NCBI GenBank assembly: GCA_005776945.1 | Contig: SXOB01000029.1 | Span: forward strand, 1 to 60,303 | Source of the DNA: Pseudomonadota bacterium | Lineage (GTDB): Bacteria; Myxococcota_A; UBA796; GCA-2862545 | Reading direction: 5' to 3' | DNA: 60,303 nt | Shown: piece after piece, positions 16,176 to 25,329 of the stretch | Position numbering within the stretch: position 1 is the stretch's first letter | Layout of the letters: every line of letters starts with the position of its first letter | The notes under the pieces: generated by a model | Databases searched by the model: none | Seen by the model: only the letters and a program-made list of their open reading frames with translations | Told to the model about the DNA's origin: nothing | Translations under genes and position numbers: made by a program

Positions 16176-17476
16176 TTTCAGTGTTGACTGCCGCGGCCAT
16201 GGCCGCGGATCCCACGACGTTGGAGGCAGCGTACCAGAAGGAGTACGCCTACCTTCGCGCCGAGCGCGAGGAATTGGTAGGCCGGCTTGCGGCCCTGGAG
16301 GCGCAGGCCAATTCCCGCGTCGCCGCGGCCGAAGCCGACCTCGACCGCAACCAGCAGCGCCTCGTCGCAATGACCCGCGACGCCGACCGCGCCGAGGACT
16401 CCTTCGACACCCTCGACCGCCAGACGACGTCGATGGACGACGCCGGCGTCCTGCTGACGACCACGCTGCAGCAGGCCTCCGACACCCTGGGCCTGGCCCC
16501 CACCGACTCTGCCGTCGCTGCGGTCCCCACGCTATTCGACACCGCGGCGCGCGCCATCGCCGAAGGCGGCACAAGCGGTTGGTCCGACGGTGCCTACTTC
16601 CTGCCCGACGGACAACAAGTGCAGGGGCGGATCTACCGCTGGGGCCGAATCGGCGCTTGGGGCGTATCGGACGCCGGATCGGGCGCGCTCGCGCCGGTCG
16701 GCGAGGGCCGCTTACAGGTTCGGCGCGACTTCGGCGCCGAGACAGCTACCTATCTGGCCGGCGGACGCCCGCCCCGACAACTGGAGGTCCAGCTCTTCGA
16801 GCCCGAACGCGAAGCCGAAGAGGTCGAAGAGGCCGGCGGCCTCGGCCAACTGCTCCACGAATCCGGGACCATGGGCCAGATTCTCTTCGGATTGGGCGTC
16901 GTCAGCGGGTTGCTCGCCATCATACGCGCGCTGACGCTGGTGCGCGCCCGTCGTGGCGGAATGGCCCTGGTCCACCGTGTGACGACGTTGGTGGCGGAAG
17001 ATCGCCTCGATGCGGCCATGAGCGCCCTCGGCAAGCGAACGGGCCCGACCGCGCGCGTCCTCGGGTCCGTGCTCGACGCCGCCCACAGGGGGCGCATCGA
17101 ACAGGAGCGCGTCGTCGACGAGGCCATCCTCGCCGAGACCCCGACCGTGGATCGTTTCGCGTCAGCCCTCGTCGTCATCACCGCCGGCGCGCCGCTGCTT
17201 GGCCTCCTCGGCACAGTCACCGGCATGATCGCGACCTTCGACGTCATTACCCAACACGGCACGGGCAACCCGAAGCTCATGAGCGCCGGAATCGCCGAAG
17301 CCCTGATTTGCACGGCGTTCGGACTCGCCGTCGCCATCCCCACGTTGCTCGTCGGCAACGTGCTCTCATCCGTCGGCGACTCCGTAAAAAACACCCTCGA
17401 TCGCGGTGCCCTTTCCCTCCTCAACTCGCTCGAACTCCGCAACCGTCCCCCGCGGCAGCAGGCCGCAGCGAAATGA
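16172..17476 (+). CDS. TtpC-like MotA/TolQ/ExbB proton channel protein
   Basis: A 434-residue inner-membrane protein. The signal-like start MISVLTAAAMAAD leads into a periplasmic coiled coil (residues 15-80) and a periplasmic domain. A TM helix near residue 245 and the ExbB/TolQ core follow: LVVITAGAPLLGLLGTVTGM near residue 330 and EALICTAFGLAVAIPTLL near 375. The extended periplasmic part distinguishes TtpC of TonB2 systems from ordinary ExbB. It probably works with the ExbB, ExbD and TonB encoded downstream to move energy to the outer membrane. The start is GTG overlapping the upstream stop, and the end overlaps the next ATG. Confidence 0.86.
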   Translation: MISVLTAAAMAADPTTLEAAYQKEYAYLRAEREELVGRLAALEAQANSRVAAAEADLDRNQQRLVAMTRDADRAEDSFDTLDRQTTSMDDAGVLLTTTLQQASDTLGLAPTDSAVAAVPTLFDTAARAIAEGGTSGWSDGAYFLPDGQQVQGRIYRWGRIGAWGVSDAGSGALAPVGEGRLQVRRDFGAETATYLAGGRPPRQLEVQLFEPEREAEEVEEAGGLGQLLHESGTMGQILFGLGVVSGLLAIIRALTLVRARRGGMALVHRVTTLVAEDRLDAAMSALGKRTGPTARVLGSVLDAAHRGRIEQERVVDEAILAETPTVDRFASALVVITAGAPLLGLLGTVTGMIATFDVITQHGTGNPKLMSAGIAEALICTAFGLAVAIPTLLVGNVLSSVGDSVKNTLDRGALSLLNSLELRNRPPRQQAAAK

Positions 17477-18075
17477 GCTCGCTCCTCCAACAAGCCTGGG
17501 ACGTCTGGCGCTTCGGCGGCATGGTCATGCCGGCGCTCATCAGCACCGCCTTTGCCCTGTGGTGGGTCCTCGGACTTCGACTATTGTCCATCCGCCGGGG
17601 CGACGCGCGGCCGCTGCGCCAGCTCGTCCGTGCCCGTCAGGCGGAGGAGGCCCACCGGCCAGGACGCGGCATCATCGACGAAGCGGCCCGGCGCGGTACC
17701 GCCCTGTGGACGCGCTTTCAAGGGCCCGTCCCGCGACACTTCCTGGATGAGGCGCTCGGCGACCTCGAGGAGCAGCTCTCCGTCGGAACCTCGCTGGCCC
17801 AGGTGCTCGTCGCGATGGCGCCTCTGCTCGGCCTGCTGGGAACCGTCGTGGGCCTGATCGAGACGTTTGGTTCGTTGGGGACCTCCTCGACGTCGGCCGC
17901 CTCCGAGGGCATCGCCGCAGGCATCGTCGAAGCGCTCTATGCAACCCAGATGGGCCTTGCCGTCGCGGTGCCCGGCCTGCTCATGGGCGGTTTCCTCGCC
18001 CACCGTCAACACATCATCGGCCATGAACTCGACGAACTCAAAGAGCTGCTCGGCGGCGCGCTGGAGGGGTCGTGA
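17473..18075 (+). CDS. exbB: ExbB proton channel subunit
   Basis: A 200-residue inner-membrane MotA/TolQ/ExbB family protein with three helices. The core motifs are VAMAPLLGLLGTVVGLIETF near residue 120 and GIVEALYATQMGLAVAVPGLL near 155, which line the proton path. It starts with ATG in an ATGA overlap and ends four bases into the ExbD gene. It is the normal-length partner of the TtpC-like protein. Confidence 0.9.
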   Translation: MSSLLQQAWDVWRFGGMVMPALISTAFALWWVLGLRLLSIRRGDARPLRQLVRARQAEEAHRPGRGIIDEAARRGTALWTRFQGPVPRHFLDEALGDLEEQLSVGTSLAQVLVAMAPLLGLLGTVVGLIETFGSLGTSSTSAASEGIAAGIVEALYATQMGLAVAVPGLLMGGFLAHRQHIIGHELDELKELLGGALEGS

Positions 18076-18476
18076 GACCCAAGCGCGCCGAGTACAAGGA
18101 CCCGCACATCGACGTGGTTCCCCTTATCGACTGCATTTTGGTCCTCCTCATCTTCTTCATGGTGACGACCACGTTCGCCAAGGACGCCGAATTGCAAATC
18201 GAACGCCCGGGCGCCAAGAGCGCGGGCCCCGCCAACAGCAAGGCCCTTCGCGTTTATATTGATCGGGCCCTCCAGATATACATCGACGAATCTCCCGTTC
18301 GACCGTGGATGGTCCAGAGTCGGGTTCGCGACGCCATCGGCGGCGCCGGCGAAAAAACCGTACTTGTCGTGACGGACCGACGCGTGCCCGCCGAAAAGCT
18401 CGTCGAAGTGGTCGATCAGTGCCGCCTCGCGGGTGCCAAAGACGTGGGTGTGGTGACCGATGCCGAAGGCGGCTGA
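18072..18476 (+). CDS. exbD: ExbD/TolR energy-transducing subunit
   Basis: A 134-residue protein with one TM helix near the amino terminus (VVPLIDCILVLLIFFMV) and a periplasmic domain. Asp20 in that helix corresponds to the essential proton-carrying aspartate of ExbD. The C-terminal part has TVLVVTDRRVPAEKLVEVVD, the usual ExbD fold. The start is GTG at 18072 in a GTGA overlap. Its end lies inside the TonB gene. Confidence 0.9.
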   Translation: MRPKRAEYKDPHIDVVPLIDCILVLLIFFMVTTTFAKDAELQIERPGAKSAGPANSKALRVYIDRALQIYIDESPVRPWMVQSRVRDAIGGAGEKTVLVVTDRRVPAEKLVEVVDQCRLAGAKDVGVVTDAEGG

Positions 18477-19101
18477 GGTTTTTCGGCACCTGGGCGCTCT
18501 GTCGATCGCCACCCTCGGCACGATCGGCGTGTTCGCGCTGAGCCTGGGGATGAACGCCCAGGTTCAGAAAGCTGTCACCGAACCCGTCGCGGCCGTGACC
18601 AACTTGGAGGCGCCCTCCCCCCCGCCGCGCACGGGTCCGACGCGTCCGCAGCGTAGTTCCCCTCCACGCAAGGCGCGCACCGCAGCCCCGAGCGCCGCAC
18701 CGTTGCTCGCCGCCAGCCTCTCGGGCCTCGACTTTGGCCTGACCAGCGCCGCCGACGCCGCCCTGGCCGGTGCCACCGCCGCGCTGTTGGGCGACATGGG
18801 CGGAGCCGTCCTCGACGAAAGCGCCGTGGACGACCCACCGGTCCCAACGGAACGCACCCCGCCCTCCTTCCCGGCTCGAGCTCGCGCACTGGGACAGACG
18901 GGCGTAGTCACGCTCAGCTTCGTCGTCGACCTTGACGGCTCGGTGCAAGACGTCGCCGTCGTGGCGTCCGAACCGCTCGGCGTGTTCGACGACGCCGCGA
19001 CGGACGCCGTCAAGTCCTGGCATTTCGAGCCCGGCCGCGACGAAGGGAACCCCGTGGCCGTCCGCGTCCGCCAGACACTGCGCTTCAGTCTGGAGGACTG
19101 A
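18460..19101 (+). CDS. tonB: TonB-family energy transducer
   Basis: A 213-residue protein with an N-terminal anchor (residues 10-30), a proline- and serine-rich spacer (residues 50-75) and a C-terminal TonB domain. The domain carries the signatures TGVVTLSFVVDLDGSVQDV, AATDAVKSWHFEPGRDEG and VRVRQTLRF. It spans the periplasm and contacts the TonB box of the receptor encoded three genes downstream. The spacer is short for a TonB, which may suit a periplasm bridged with DUF3450 and TtpC. Confidence 0.88.
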   Translation: MPKAAEVFRHLGALSIATLGTIGVFALSLGMNAQVQKAVTEPVAAVTNLEAPSPPPRTGPTRPQRSSPPRKARTAAPSAAPLLAASLSGLDFGLTSAADAALAGATAALLGDMGGAVLDESAVDDPPVPTERTPPSFPARARALGQTGVVTLSFVVDLDGSVQDVAVVASEPLGVFDDAATDAVKSWHFEPGRDEGNPVAVRVRQTLRFSLED

Positions 19102-19102
19102 C

Positions 19103-20242
19103 ATGCGCCTCTCTTGGGTCATCGCCGTTCTGTTCCTGTTCGGCGCCGCACCGGAGCGCCGCAAGGGCCCGGAGGAGGATCGCGTGGCCCTCGTCGGCCT
19201 TCTGGTCCGCGAAGGCGATTGGGACCGCGCCGCGGAAGTCCTCGGCACCATCGACCCAGCCGAAAAGGGCGTCGACGTCGTCCGCTTTCACACGCTCGAG
19301 GGCCTTGTCGCCCTCCATGCCAACGACGCTGGCGCGGCCGCGCGCGCCTTCGCCGCGGCGCTTGCGGTGGCCACCGAAGGACGCGAACTCCTCGAAATCC
19401 ATCTCGCACGGGCCCACCTCGCCGGTCTATCGCCCAACGAAGCCATCGCTGCGCTAGATCGCGCCGGTGAGGTCGGGGCAAATCTCCCTGGCGCCTGGCT
19501 GTTGCGAGCCGAGGCGCACGAGGCCGCCGCCCGACCCGACTCGGCATGGGACGCCCTTGCCGCGGGCGCCGCGCGCTTTCCCGACCAGCCAGAGTTGCAG
19601 CGGCAGCAGGTCTTCCTCCTCGTCCGTCTCGGCCTCTTCCGTGAGGCCCGAACGCGAGGCGAGGCCCTCCTCGCCCGCCCTGACTCGGATGCCGACGACG
19701 CCATCGCAATCTCGGAGGCCCTGCGGCGCGGCGGCGAGACTGAACAGGCGGCGACGCTCCTGGAAGCTGCGCTCCTGGAGGAAAGCGATTCCCGAGACCT
19801 CCTCGTCCAGGCCGCCCGTGCCGCGCTCGACGCCGGCCAGCCACGCAATGCCGGCCGATTCCTAGAACGCGCGGCCGTGCTCGACCCGGCCCTTTCGTTG
19901 GAAGCGGCCGAGGCCTACCGGCGTGGCGGTGACGTCGAGGCGGCCTTGCGCGTGAATGCGGACGTCGCCGACCCCATCGCCAAGGCGCGGCAACGGCTGG
20001 GCCTGCTGCTGCAGGGCGAAGCCTGGGATCGCGCACTCGCCCTGGAGGCGCGCCTCTCCCGCCTCGGTCTCGCCAAGGACGACGGTGTCGCCTACGGCCT
20101 CGCCTACGCGGCCTTTCGGCTCGGCGACAACGCGCGCGCCGAACATTGGCTCAAGGACATCACCGACCCCGACGCCTTCGCGCGCGCAACGGCGCTGCGC
20201 CAGGTCATGGCCGCCTGCGATCCAATTTGGGGCTGCTCTTGA
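19103..20242 (+). CDS. TPR-repeat protein of the Ton cluster
   Basis: A 379-residue protein with a signal peptide (MRLSWVIAVLFLFGAAPE) followed by alpha-helical hairpins of about 34 residues over the whole chain, for example GDWDRAAEVLG, GAWLLRAEAHEAAARPDSAWDAL and GQPRNAGRFLERAAVLDP. TPR proteins accompany DUF3450/TtpC clusters in other bacteria and probably scaffold the periplasmic complex. ATG at 19103 has GGAGG ten bases upstream. The stop overlaps the proposed start of the receptor. Confidence 0.82.
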   Translation: MRLSWVIAVLFLFGAAPERRKGPEEDRVALVGLLVREGDWDRAAEVLGTIDPAEKGVDVVRFHTLEGLVALHANDAGAAARAFAAALAVATEGRELLEIHLARAHLAGLSPNEAIAALDRAGEVGANLPGAWLLRAEAHEAAARPDSAWDALAAGAARFPDQPELQRQQVFLLVRLGLFREARTRGEALLARPDSDADDAIAISEALRRGGETEQAATLLEAALLEESDSRDLLVQAARAALDAGQPRNAGRFLERAAVLDPALSLEAAEAYRRGGDVEAALRVNADVADPIAKARQRLGLLLQGEAWDRALALEARLSRLGLAKDDGVAYGLAYAAFRLGDNARAEHWLKDITDPDAFARATALRQVMAACDPIWGCS

Positions 20243-23200
20243 CGCTTTGGGCCATCGCCGCTGCGACGGCGGCTGCAGGTGTCGGGCAGATCGTCGGGGT
20301 CGTCTTTCACCCCGACGGGCGCCCATTGCCCGGGGCCCGGGTCGTCGCCGGCGACAGCGAAACCGTCACAGACGAAGGCGGAACCTGGCGAATCGTCCTG
20401 CCCGAAGGGATGGTGGCCGTGGCCATCGACGGCATCGAGGTCACCAGCGTTCCCGTCGCCGGCGACGCGACGACCGAGTTGCTCGTTACGCTCGGTGACG
20501 GGCTCCATCGCTTCCTCGTCGAAACGCCCGTCGCACCACCGGCCGCCGACCCGATCGCCTCGGGCCCGCCAGGCACCCTGAGGGGGCGCATCACGGACGC
20601 CGCGGGCAAGGCCCTGCCGGGCGTTCGCCTGTTCGTCCGTGGCTCCGTCGTCGACGCCATCACGGATGCGACGGGTGCCTACACCCTCGAACTCCCTGCC
20701 GGCACATGGGACATCTCGACCGTGCGCGCTGGCTACGACACATTGACCTTCGCCACCGAGGTTGCGGCGGGCGCGACGAAGACCGAGGACCGGGCGCTCG
20801 CAACGTCGGGCCTCGTTCTCGACGACCTCGTCGTGCGGGCCCCCCGCATCGCGGGCGGCACCGCGTCCGTGCTCGACGAGCGCCAAGAATCCAGCTCCGT
20901 TTCTGACGTGCTCGGCGCTGAACAGATGAGCCGGGCCGGCGACAGCGACGCGGCGTCTGCCCTCCGGCGCGTCACGGGCCTCACCGTGGTCGGGAGCAAA
21001 TACGTCTACGTCCGGGGCCTGGGCGACCGCTATTCCGCCACTTTGCTCAATGGCTCTGCCCTCCCCAGCCCCGAACCGGAAAAACGCGTCGTTCCGCTCG
21101 ACCTCTTCCCGACCTCGCTGCTCGAAGCCGTCGTCATCCAGAAGACGTTTTCACCGGATAAACCTGCGGAGTTCGGTGGCGGCATCGTCGAAGTACGCAC
21201 CCGCGCGATTCCCGACGACCCCATCCTGTCGCTCTCCGTCACCGGCACCTACGCGGCGGGCACTTCATTTCAGACTGCGTCCTTCGCCGACGCCGGGCCC
21301 ACCGACTTCTGGGGCCTGGGCAAGGGCTATCGGGCCCTTCCCGACGCCCTGGCCGAAGCCAGCGAGAACGAGGCCATCAAGCCCGGAGGGATTTTCTCCG
21401 ACGGCGGCTACGACGCAAACGAGCTCGAGGCGTTCGGCGAGATGATCACGCCGCGTTGGGGCCTACAGACGCGGTCGCTGCCGCCGGACTTCGGCGCGTC
21501 CATCACCACCGGCGGCAAGCTCGCCTTCGGCGAGCTTGAAATCGGCGCCCTGGGCGGTGGCGTCTTCAGCAACGGCTGGAGCATCGACCAAGGCATTCGT
21601 TCCGTCTATAGCCAAGGCGCGACGGGCCTGGAGGCCAAGCGCCACACGACCTTCACCGAGGTTCAGAACCGCATCCGCGCAGGCGGCGCGCTTGCCTTGG
21701 GCGCGTCGTTTGACGACCGGTTCAGCCTTCAGTCGACGACCCTGCTCATGCGCAGCAGCGCAGGAACCGCGCTGGAGTACTTGGCCGACGACCCCACCGG
21801 CAGCAACGACGACTTCGTGACGCGCATCGACTGGGAGGAACAGCAGCTGCTTTTCGAACAGGTCGTTGGGCACGTCGACCTCAAGCATCTCGTCCTCGAC
21901 GGACGCTACGCCACGGCCGTAGCGCTGCGCGATCAGCCCGATCGGCGCGAATATGTCCGGGACGTCACCGAGGACGGCTTCCCCCTCTCCCAGCGCGCGT
22001 CCTGGAACGAGATCTACTACAGCTCGCTCGCCGATCACACGCAGGAATGGGGCGTGGACGCGAAGGTCCCCTTCCGCGACGACGGAAGACTCCAAATCGG
22101 CGGGGGCCAAGTGCGGCGCGAGCGGTCGTCGACCACCCGCCGCTTCACGTTCAACTTCCAGGGCAGCGAAGGCATCGACATCTTCGCCCCGATGGAAGAG
22201 GTAATCGTTCCCGAAAATATCGGCGAAGAGGAGGACGGGGATCCGGGCTACCTCGAGCTCGAGGAAAACACCGTCAACTCCGACGACTACACCGCCCAGC
22301 AGCGCCTAGCATCCGCCTACGCGCTGTTCGACGTCCCATGGATCACGCGGTTCTCCACCCTTTTGGGCGCGCGCCTTGAGAAATCCATTCAAACGGTTTC
22401 GACGTTCGAGCTGTTCGACACGAGCCAGACGCCGACGGGCGCGGAGCTCGAGACAACCGACGTGATGCCCGCCGCGACGGCCACCGTGGGCGTCGGCGGG
22501 GCCGACCATCCCGACGACATGCTCGTGCGCGTGGGCTACGGCCGAACCCTCTCGCGGCCCGAATTTCGCGAACTGTCGTCGGTCGCCTATTATGATTACC
22601 GCTCCGGACGCCTCCTCTTCGGAAATCCGGAGCTCGACCGCGCCGTCATCGACAACGTCGACGCGCGCTGGGAGTGGTATCCGCGGGCGGGGGAGACGGT
22701 GTCCGCTGGACTCTTCTTCAAGCACTTCACGGATCCAATCGAATCCATCATCGCCGTTACCGCCGTTTCTGGGAGCGTCGGCACGTTCGACAACGCGACG
22801 AGCGCGACGAATTTGGGCGCCGAGCTCGATTTCCGGCGACGCCTCGTCTCGGATTTCTGGTTGACGGCGAACACCTCGTTCATCGGGTCTCGCGTCGACC
22901 TGTCCGAGAGCGCGGGCAACCAGACGTCGGACGAACGACCTCTCCAGGGCCAGTCCCCCTGGGTCGTCAACGCCCAGTTCAGCTACGAAAATCCCGATCG
23001 TCGCCGAAACGCCGCCCTGCTCTACAACGCCTTCGGACCCCGCATCATCGAGGTGGGTACCTCAGGTATTCCAGATACCTACGAGCTTCCTGTACACCGC
23101 GTCGACCTTGTCCTCGGCCAGGGCTTTGGCCGCCACTGGCAGCTGCGGGCCAAGGCCACCAACCTCCTCGACTGGCCGGCCCGCCAGCGGACGGGCGAAA

Positions 23201-23265
23201 AAATCTCCGAGGAAACGCGCTCGGGCTGGGGCGCCGGCCTCACGATGTCGTGGATGCCGATCTGA
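20227..23265 (+). CDS. TonB-dependent outer-membrane receptor
   Basis: About 1012 residues. A short signal is followed by two carboxypeptidase-regulatory-like beta-sandwich domains (residues 17-105 and 115-195, GQIVGVVFHPDGRPLPGARV and GRITDAAGKALPGVRLFVRG). A plug domain comes next (SDVLGAEQMSRAGDSDAASALRRVTG, YVYVRGLGDRYSATLLNG), then a beta barrel. The start is uncertain: no ATG is available, and TTG at 20227 or 20239 gives an uncharged signal (LLTLWAIAAATAAAG). Large receptors of this kind import substrates too big for porins, often glycans or metal complexes; the ligand is unknown. It is the last gene of the cluster. Confidence 0.88.
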   Translation: MGLLLTLWAIAAATAAAGVGQIVGVVFHPDGRPLPGARVVAGDSETVTDEGGTWRIVLPEGMVAVAIDGIEVTSVPVAGDATTELLVTLGDGLHRFLVETPVAPPAADPIASGPPGTLRGRITDAAGKALPGVRLFVRGSVVDAITDATGAYTLELPAGTWDISTVRAGYDTLTFATEVAAGATKTEDRALATSGLVLDDLVVRAPRIAGGTASVLDERQESSSVSDVLGAEQMSRAGDSDAASALRRVTGLTVVGSKYVYVRGLGDRYSATLLNGSALPSPEPEKRVVPLDLFPTSLLEAVVIQKTFSPDKPAEFGGGIVEVRTRAIPDDPILSLSVTGTYAAGTSFQTASFADAGPTDFWGLGKGYRALPDALAEASENEAIKPGGIFSDGGYDANELEAFGEMITPRWGLQTRSLPPDFGASITTGGKLAFGELEIGALGGGVFSNGWSIDQGIRSVYSQGATGLEAKRHTTFTEVQNRIRAGGALALGASFDDRFSLQSTTLLMRSSAGTALEYLADDPTGSNDDFVTRIDWEEQQLLFEQVVGHVDLKHLVLDGRYATAVALRDQPDRREYVRDVTEDGFPLSQRASWNEIYYSSLADHTQEWGVDAKVPFRDDGRLQIGGGQVRRERSSTTRRFTFNFQGSEGIDIFAPMEEVIVPENIGEEEDGDPGYLELEENTVNSDDYTAQQRLASAYALFDVPWITRFSTLLGARLEKSIQTVSTFELFDTSQTPTGAELETTDVMPAATATVGVGGADHPDDMLVRVGYGRTLSRPEFRELSSVAYYDYRSGRLLFGNPELDRAVIDNVDARWEWYPRAGETVSAGLFFKHFTDPIESIIAVTAVSGSVGTFDNATSATNLGAELDFRRRLVSDFWLTANTSFIGSRVDLSESAGNQTSDERPLQGQSPWVVNAQFSYENPDRRRNAALLYNAFGPRIIEVGTSGIPDTYELPVHRVDLVLGQGFGRHWQLRAKATNLLDWPARQRTGEKISEETRSGWGAGLTMSWMPI

Positions 23266-23275
23266 CGCGCTGGAT

Positions 23276-23902
23276 TCAGGTCAGCGGACGGCCCACCACC
23301 GCTTCCACCCGCCTCACGGTCCGTAGCAGCAGAAACATCGTGACCAGCGTGGTGGGCAGCGTGATCACACCCCACGACCACGCCGTGTGGCGCCCAAGTT
23401 CCAAGTTGAACGCCTCGGTCCCGGCCTCCGAATGGACGATGGCCAACGCTAGCACGCCGCTGGCCACACCCGACAGGGCGATCGCGCCGCCCCACATCCG
23501 TCCCAATGTGCGAAGGGCACCGTCGATCTTGGCGTTTTGGTCGACCGTCAGCCCGGGCCGGATCGGGCCCAACTCGACCAACCGTTCGAACAAGGGAACG
23601 ATGAGCGGCCGTCCAAACGCGTCCGAGACGGCGAAGATCAGGCCGATCCCAACGGGAAGCAGCGCCTCCTTGGCCGCGAACCACACCGGCGAAAGTGCGA
23701 ACCAGCCGACCGACGCCGTGGCCAGCGCGCCAAGGACGACAAAGGGCAGAAACGGGCTCGGGGCCACCGATGCCGCGCGGCTCCACACGGCGTGGATGAC
23801 AGGCAGCGCAAGCGCCAGGGCCAGCGCAGGGCCGGTTCCCCACGCCGTGGTCCCCCACGTCAGGATGACGGCGGGAAGGACGGCAACGAGCACCACTTCC
23901 AC
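23276..23902 (-). CDS. VC0807-like integral membrane protein
   Basis: A 208-residue polytopic membrane protein with about five to six helices, including LVAVLPAVILTWGTTAWG and GGAIALSGVASGVLALAIV. It looks like the VC0807/intracellular-septation-like family of unknown function. The start is GTG at 23902, 21 bases after the receiver-protein stop, so the two may form an operon. It converges on the receptor gene with a ten-base gap. Confidence 0.7.
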   Translation of the reverse strand: MEVVLVAVLPAVILTWGTTAWGTGPALALALALPVIHAVWSRAASVAPSPFLPFVVLGALATASVGWFALSPVWFAAKEALLPVGIGLIFAVSDAFGRPLIVPLFERLVELGPIRPGLTVDQNAKIDGALRTLGRMWGGAIALSGVASGVLALAIVHSEAGTEAFNLELGRHTAWSWGVITLPTTLVTMFLLLRTVRRVEAVVGRPLT

Positions 23903-23922
23903 ACCAGGGGCGTCGGGCCGGA

Positions 23923-24312
23923 TCAGGCCTCCAGGGCCGCCCGGACTTCAGCAATCCAGGTGGCGAGGCGGATGGGCTTCCACAACAGGCGCACGCCGGC
24001 CGCGCTTGCAGCCGCCACGACCTCGGGACCCGCTTGCCCCGTGTACAAGATGGCGGGCAGGCCGGGATGACGGGCGCGCAGGGACGCGATGAACTTGAGC
24101 CCGTCGCCGTCGCCAAGCCGGTGGTCCGACACGACAAGCGCGAGCTCCGTACCCGACGCGTCGAGCGAAGCGACGGCCGCCTCCGCATCCGCCACACTGG
24201 AAGCCCGTTGGATGACGAAGCCGGGCAGGCGAGCCGCCAGCGCATCGGCGAGGACCTCGATGAGGTCCGTCTCGTCGTCCACCAGCAGGATTCGGGCAGC
24301 CACGGAGGTCAA
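23923..24312 (-). CDS. Stand-alone response-regulator receiver protein
   Basis: A 129-residue CheY-like receiver domain without an output domain. The acidic pocket DDETD, the phospho-acceptor region VVSDHRLGDGDG, the switch threonine in LYTGQAG and the lysine in LLWKPIR are present. It could relay phosphate or act by protein contact. No kinase is adjacent. The start faces hemB across 36 bases. Confidence 0.88.
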   Translation of the reverse strand: MTSVAARILLVDDETDLIEVLADALAARLPGFVIQRASSVADAEAAVASLDASGTELALVVSDHRLGDGDGLKFIASLRARHPGLPAILYTGQAGPEVVAAASAAGVRLLWKPIRLATWIAEVRAALEA

Positions 24313-24348
24313 TTAGCACGTCGGAGGCGGCCGGAGCTAAGGGGCCCC

Positions 24349-25329
24349 ATGCCTGCCTTCCCCGCCACACGCCTGCGGCGTAGCCGCAGAACCCCGGGCC
24401 TTCGCGACCTCGTTCGCGAATCCCGCGTCGGGCCCGCCGACCTGATTCAACCGCTCTTCTTCCATGGCGGCAAGGGCGACGTTCCCATCACGACGATGCC
24501 AGGCCAATCTCGCCACGACATGGACGGGCTCCTGCGGCAAGCCGAACGGGCGCAAGCCGCCGGTGTCCGCGCCATCGCCCTCTTCCCGCGTATCGACGAC
24601 GCCGACAAGTCACTCGACGGCGCCGCCGCCTGGGACCCCAACGGGCTCGTCCCTCGCGCCCTTCGGCGCCTCCGCGAGGCCACCGGCGACCTGCTCGTCA
24701 TCGCGGACGTGGCCCTCGACCCCTACAGCAGCCTGGGCCAAGACGGCATCGTCGTCGACGGCCGCATCGACAACGATCGGACGCTCGCCGCCCTCGCTCG
24801 CCAAGCCGTGTGCCTCGCCCAGGCCGGCGCCCCCATCCTCGGCCCAAGCGACATGATGGACGGCCGCGTCGGCACCCTGCGTCGCGCCCTCGACGAGGCC
24901 GGCGCCACCGACGTCCTCATCTTCTCCTATGCCGCAAAATACGCCTCGTGCTTCTACGGGCCGTTCCGCCACGCGCTGGATTCCGCGCCTCGCGGTGGTG
25001 CGGACAAGGCCACCTACCAAATGGACCCCGCCAACACCGACGAGGCCCTCGTCGAAGTGGCCCTCGACCTCGAGGAAGGCGCCGACTGGGTGATGGTGAA
25101 GCCGGGCCTCGCGTACCTCGACATCGTGTGGCGAGTGAAGGAGCGCTTCGGACGCCCCACCTTCGCGTCCCCGGTGTCGGGTGAGTACGCGATGATAGAG
25201 GCCGCCGCCGCGATGGGCGCGCTGGACCGCCGCAGCGCCATTCTGGAGACGCTGACGTCCTTCAAGCGCGCTGGCGCCGACGGCATCCTGACCTACTGGG
25301 CCACCGAGGCCGCGGCGTGGTTGCGCTGA
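24349..25329 (+). CDS. hemB: Delta-aminolevulinic acid dehydratase (porphobilinogen synthase)
   Basis: A 326-residue cytosolic enzyme that joins two 5-aminolevulinate molecules into porphobilinogen for haem and related tetrapyrroles. Schiff-base lysines are Lys197 (YAAKYASCFYGPF) and Lys251 (WVMVKPG). The metal region DVALDPYSSLGQDG has aspartates where the zinc enzymes have cysteines, so this is the Mg2+/K+-type enzyme. The usual GHDG is GQDG here. The amino terminus RLRRSRRTPGLRDLVRE is typical. Its 3' end overlaps the MBL lipoprotein gene by 13 bases. Confidence 0.95.
   Translation: MPAFPATRLRRSRRTPGLRDLVRESRVGPADLIQPLFFHGGKGDVPITTMPGQSRHDMDGLLRQAERAQAAGVRAIALFPRIDDADKSLDGAAAWDPNGLVPRALRRLREATGDLLVIADVALDPYSSLGQDGIVVDGRIDNDRTLAALARQAVCLAQAGAPILGPSDMMDGRVGTLRRALDEAGATDVLIFSYAAKYASCFYGPFRHALDSAPRGGADKATYQMDPANTDEALVEVALDLEEGADWVMVKPGLAYLDIVWRVKERFGRPTFASPVSGEYAMIEAAAAMGALDRRSAILETLTSFKRAGADGILTYWATEAAAWLR

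Noticed and set aside
17473..18075. Two ExbB-like genes as a simple duplication
   Set aside because: The longer protein has the TtpC-type periplasmic extension and the two cores differ. The pair is normal for TonB2-like systems.
24349..25329. GQDG instead of GHDG in the HemB metal loop as a defect
   Set aside because: Both Schiff-base lysines and the aspartate ligands are intact. The change is within variation expected for Mg-type enzymes.
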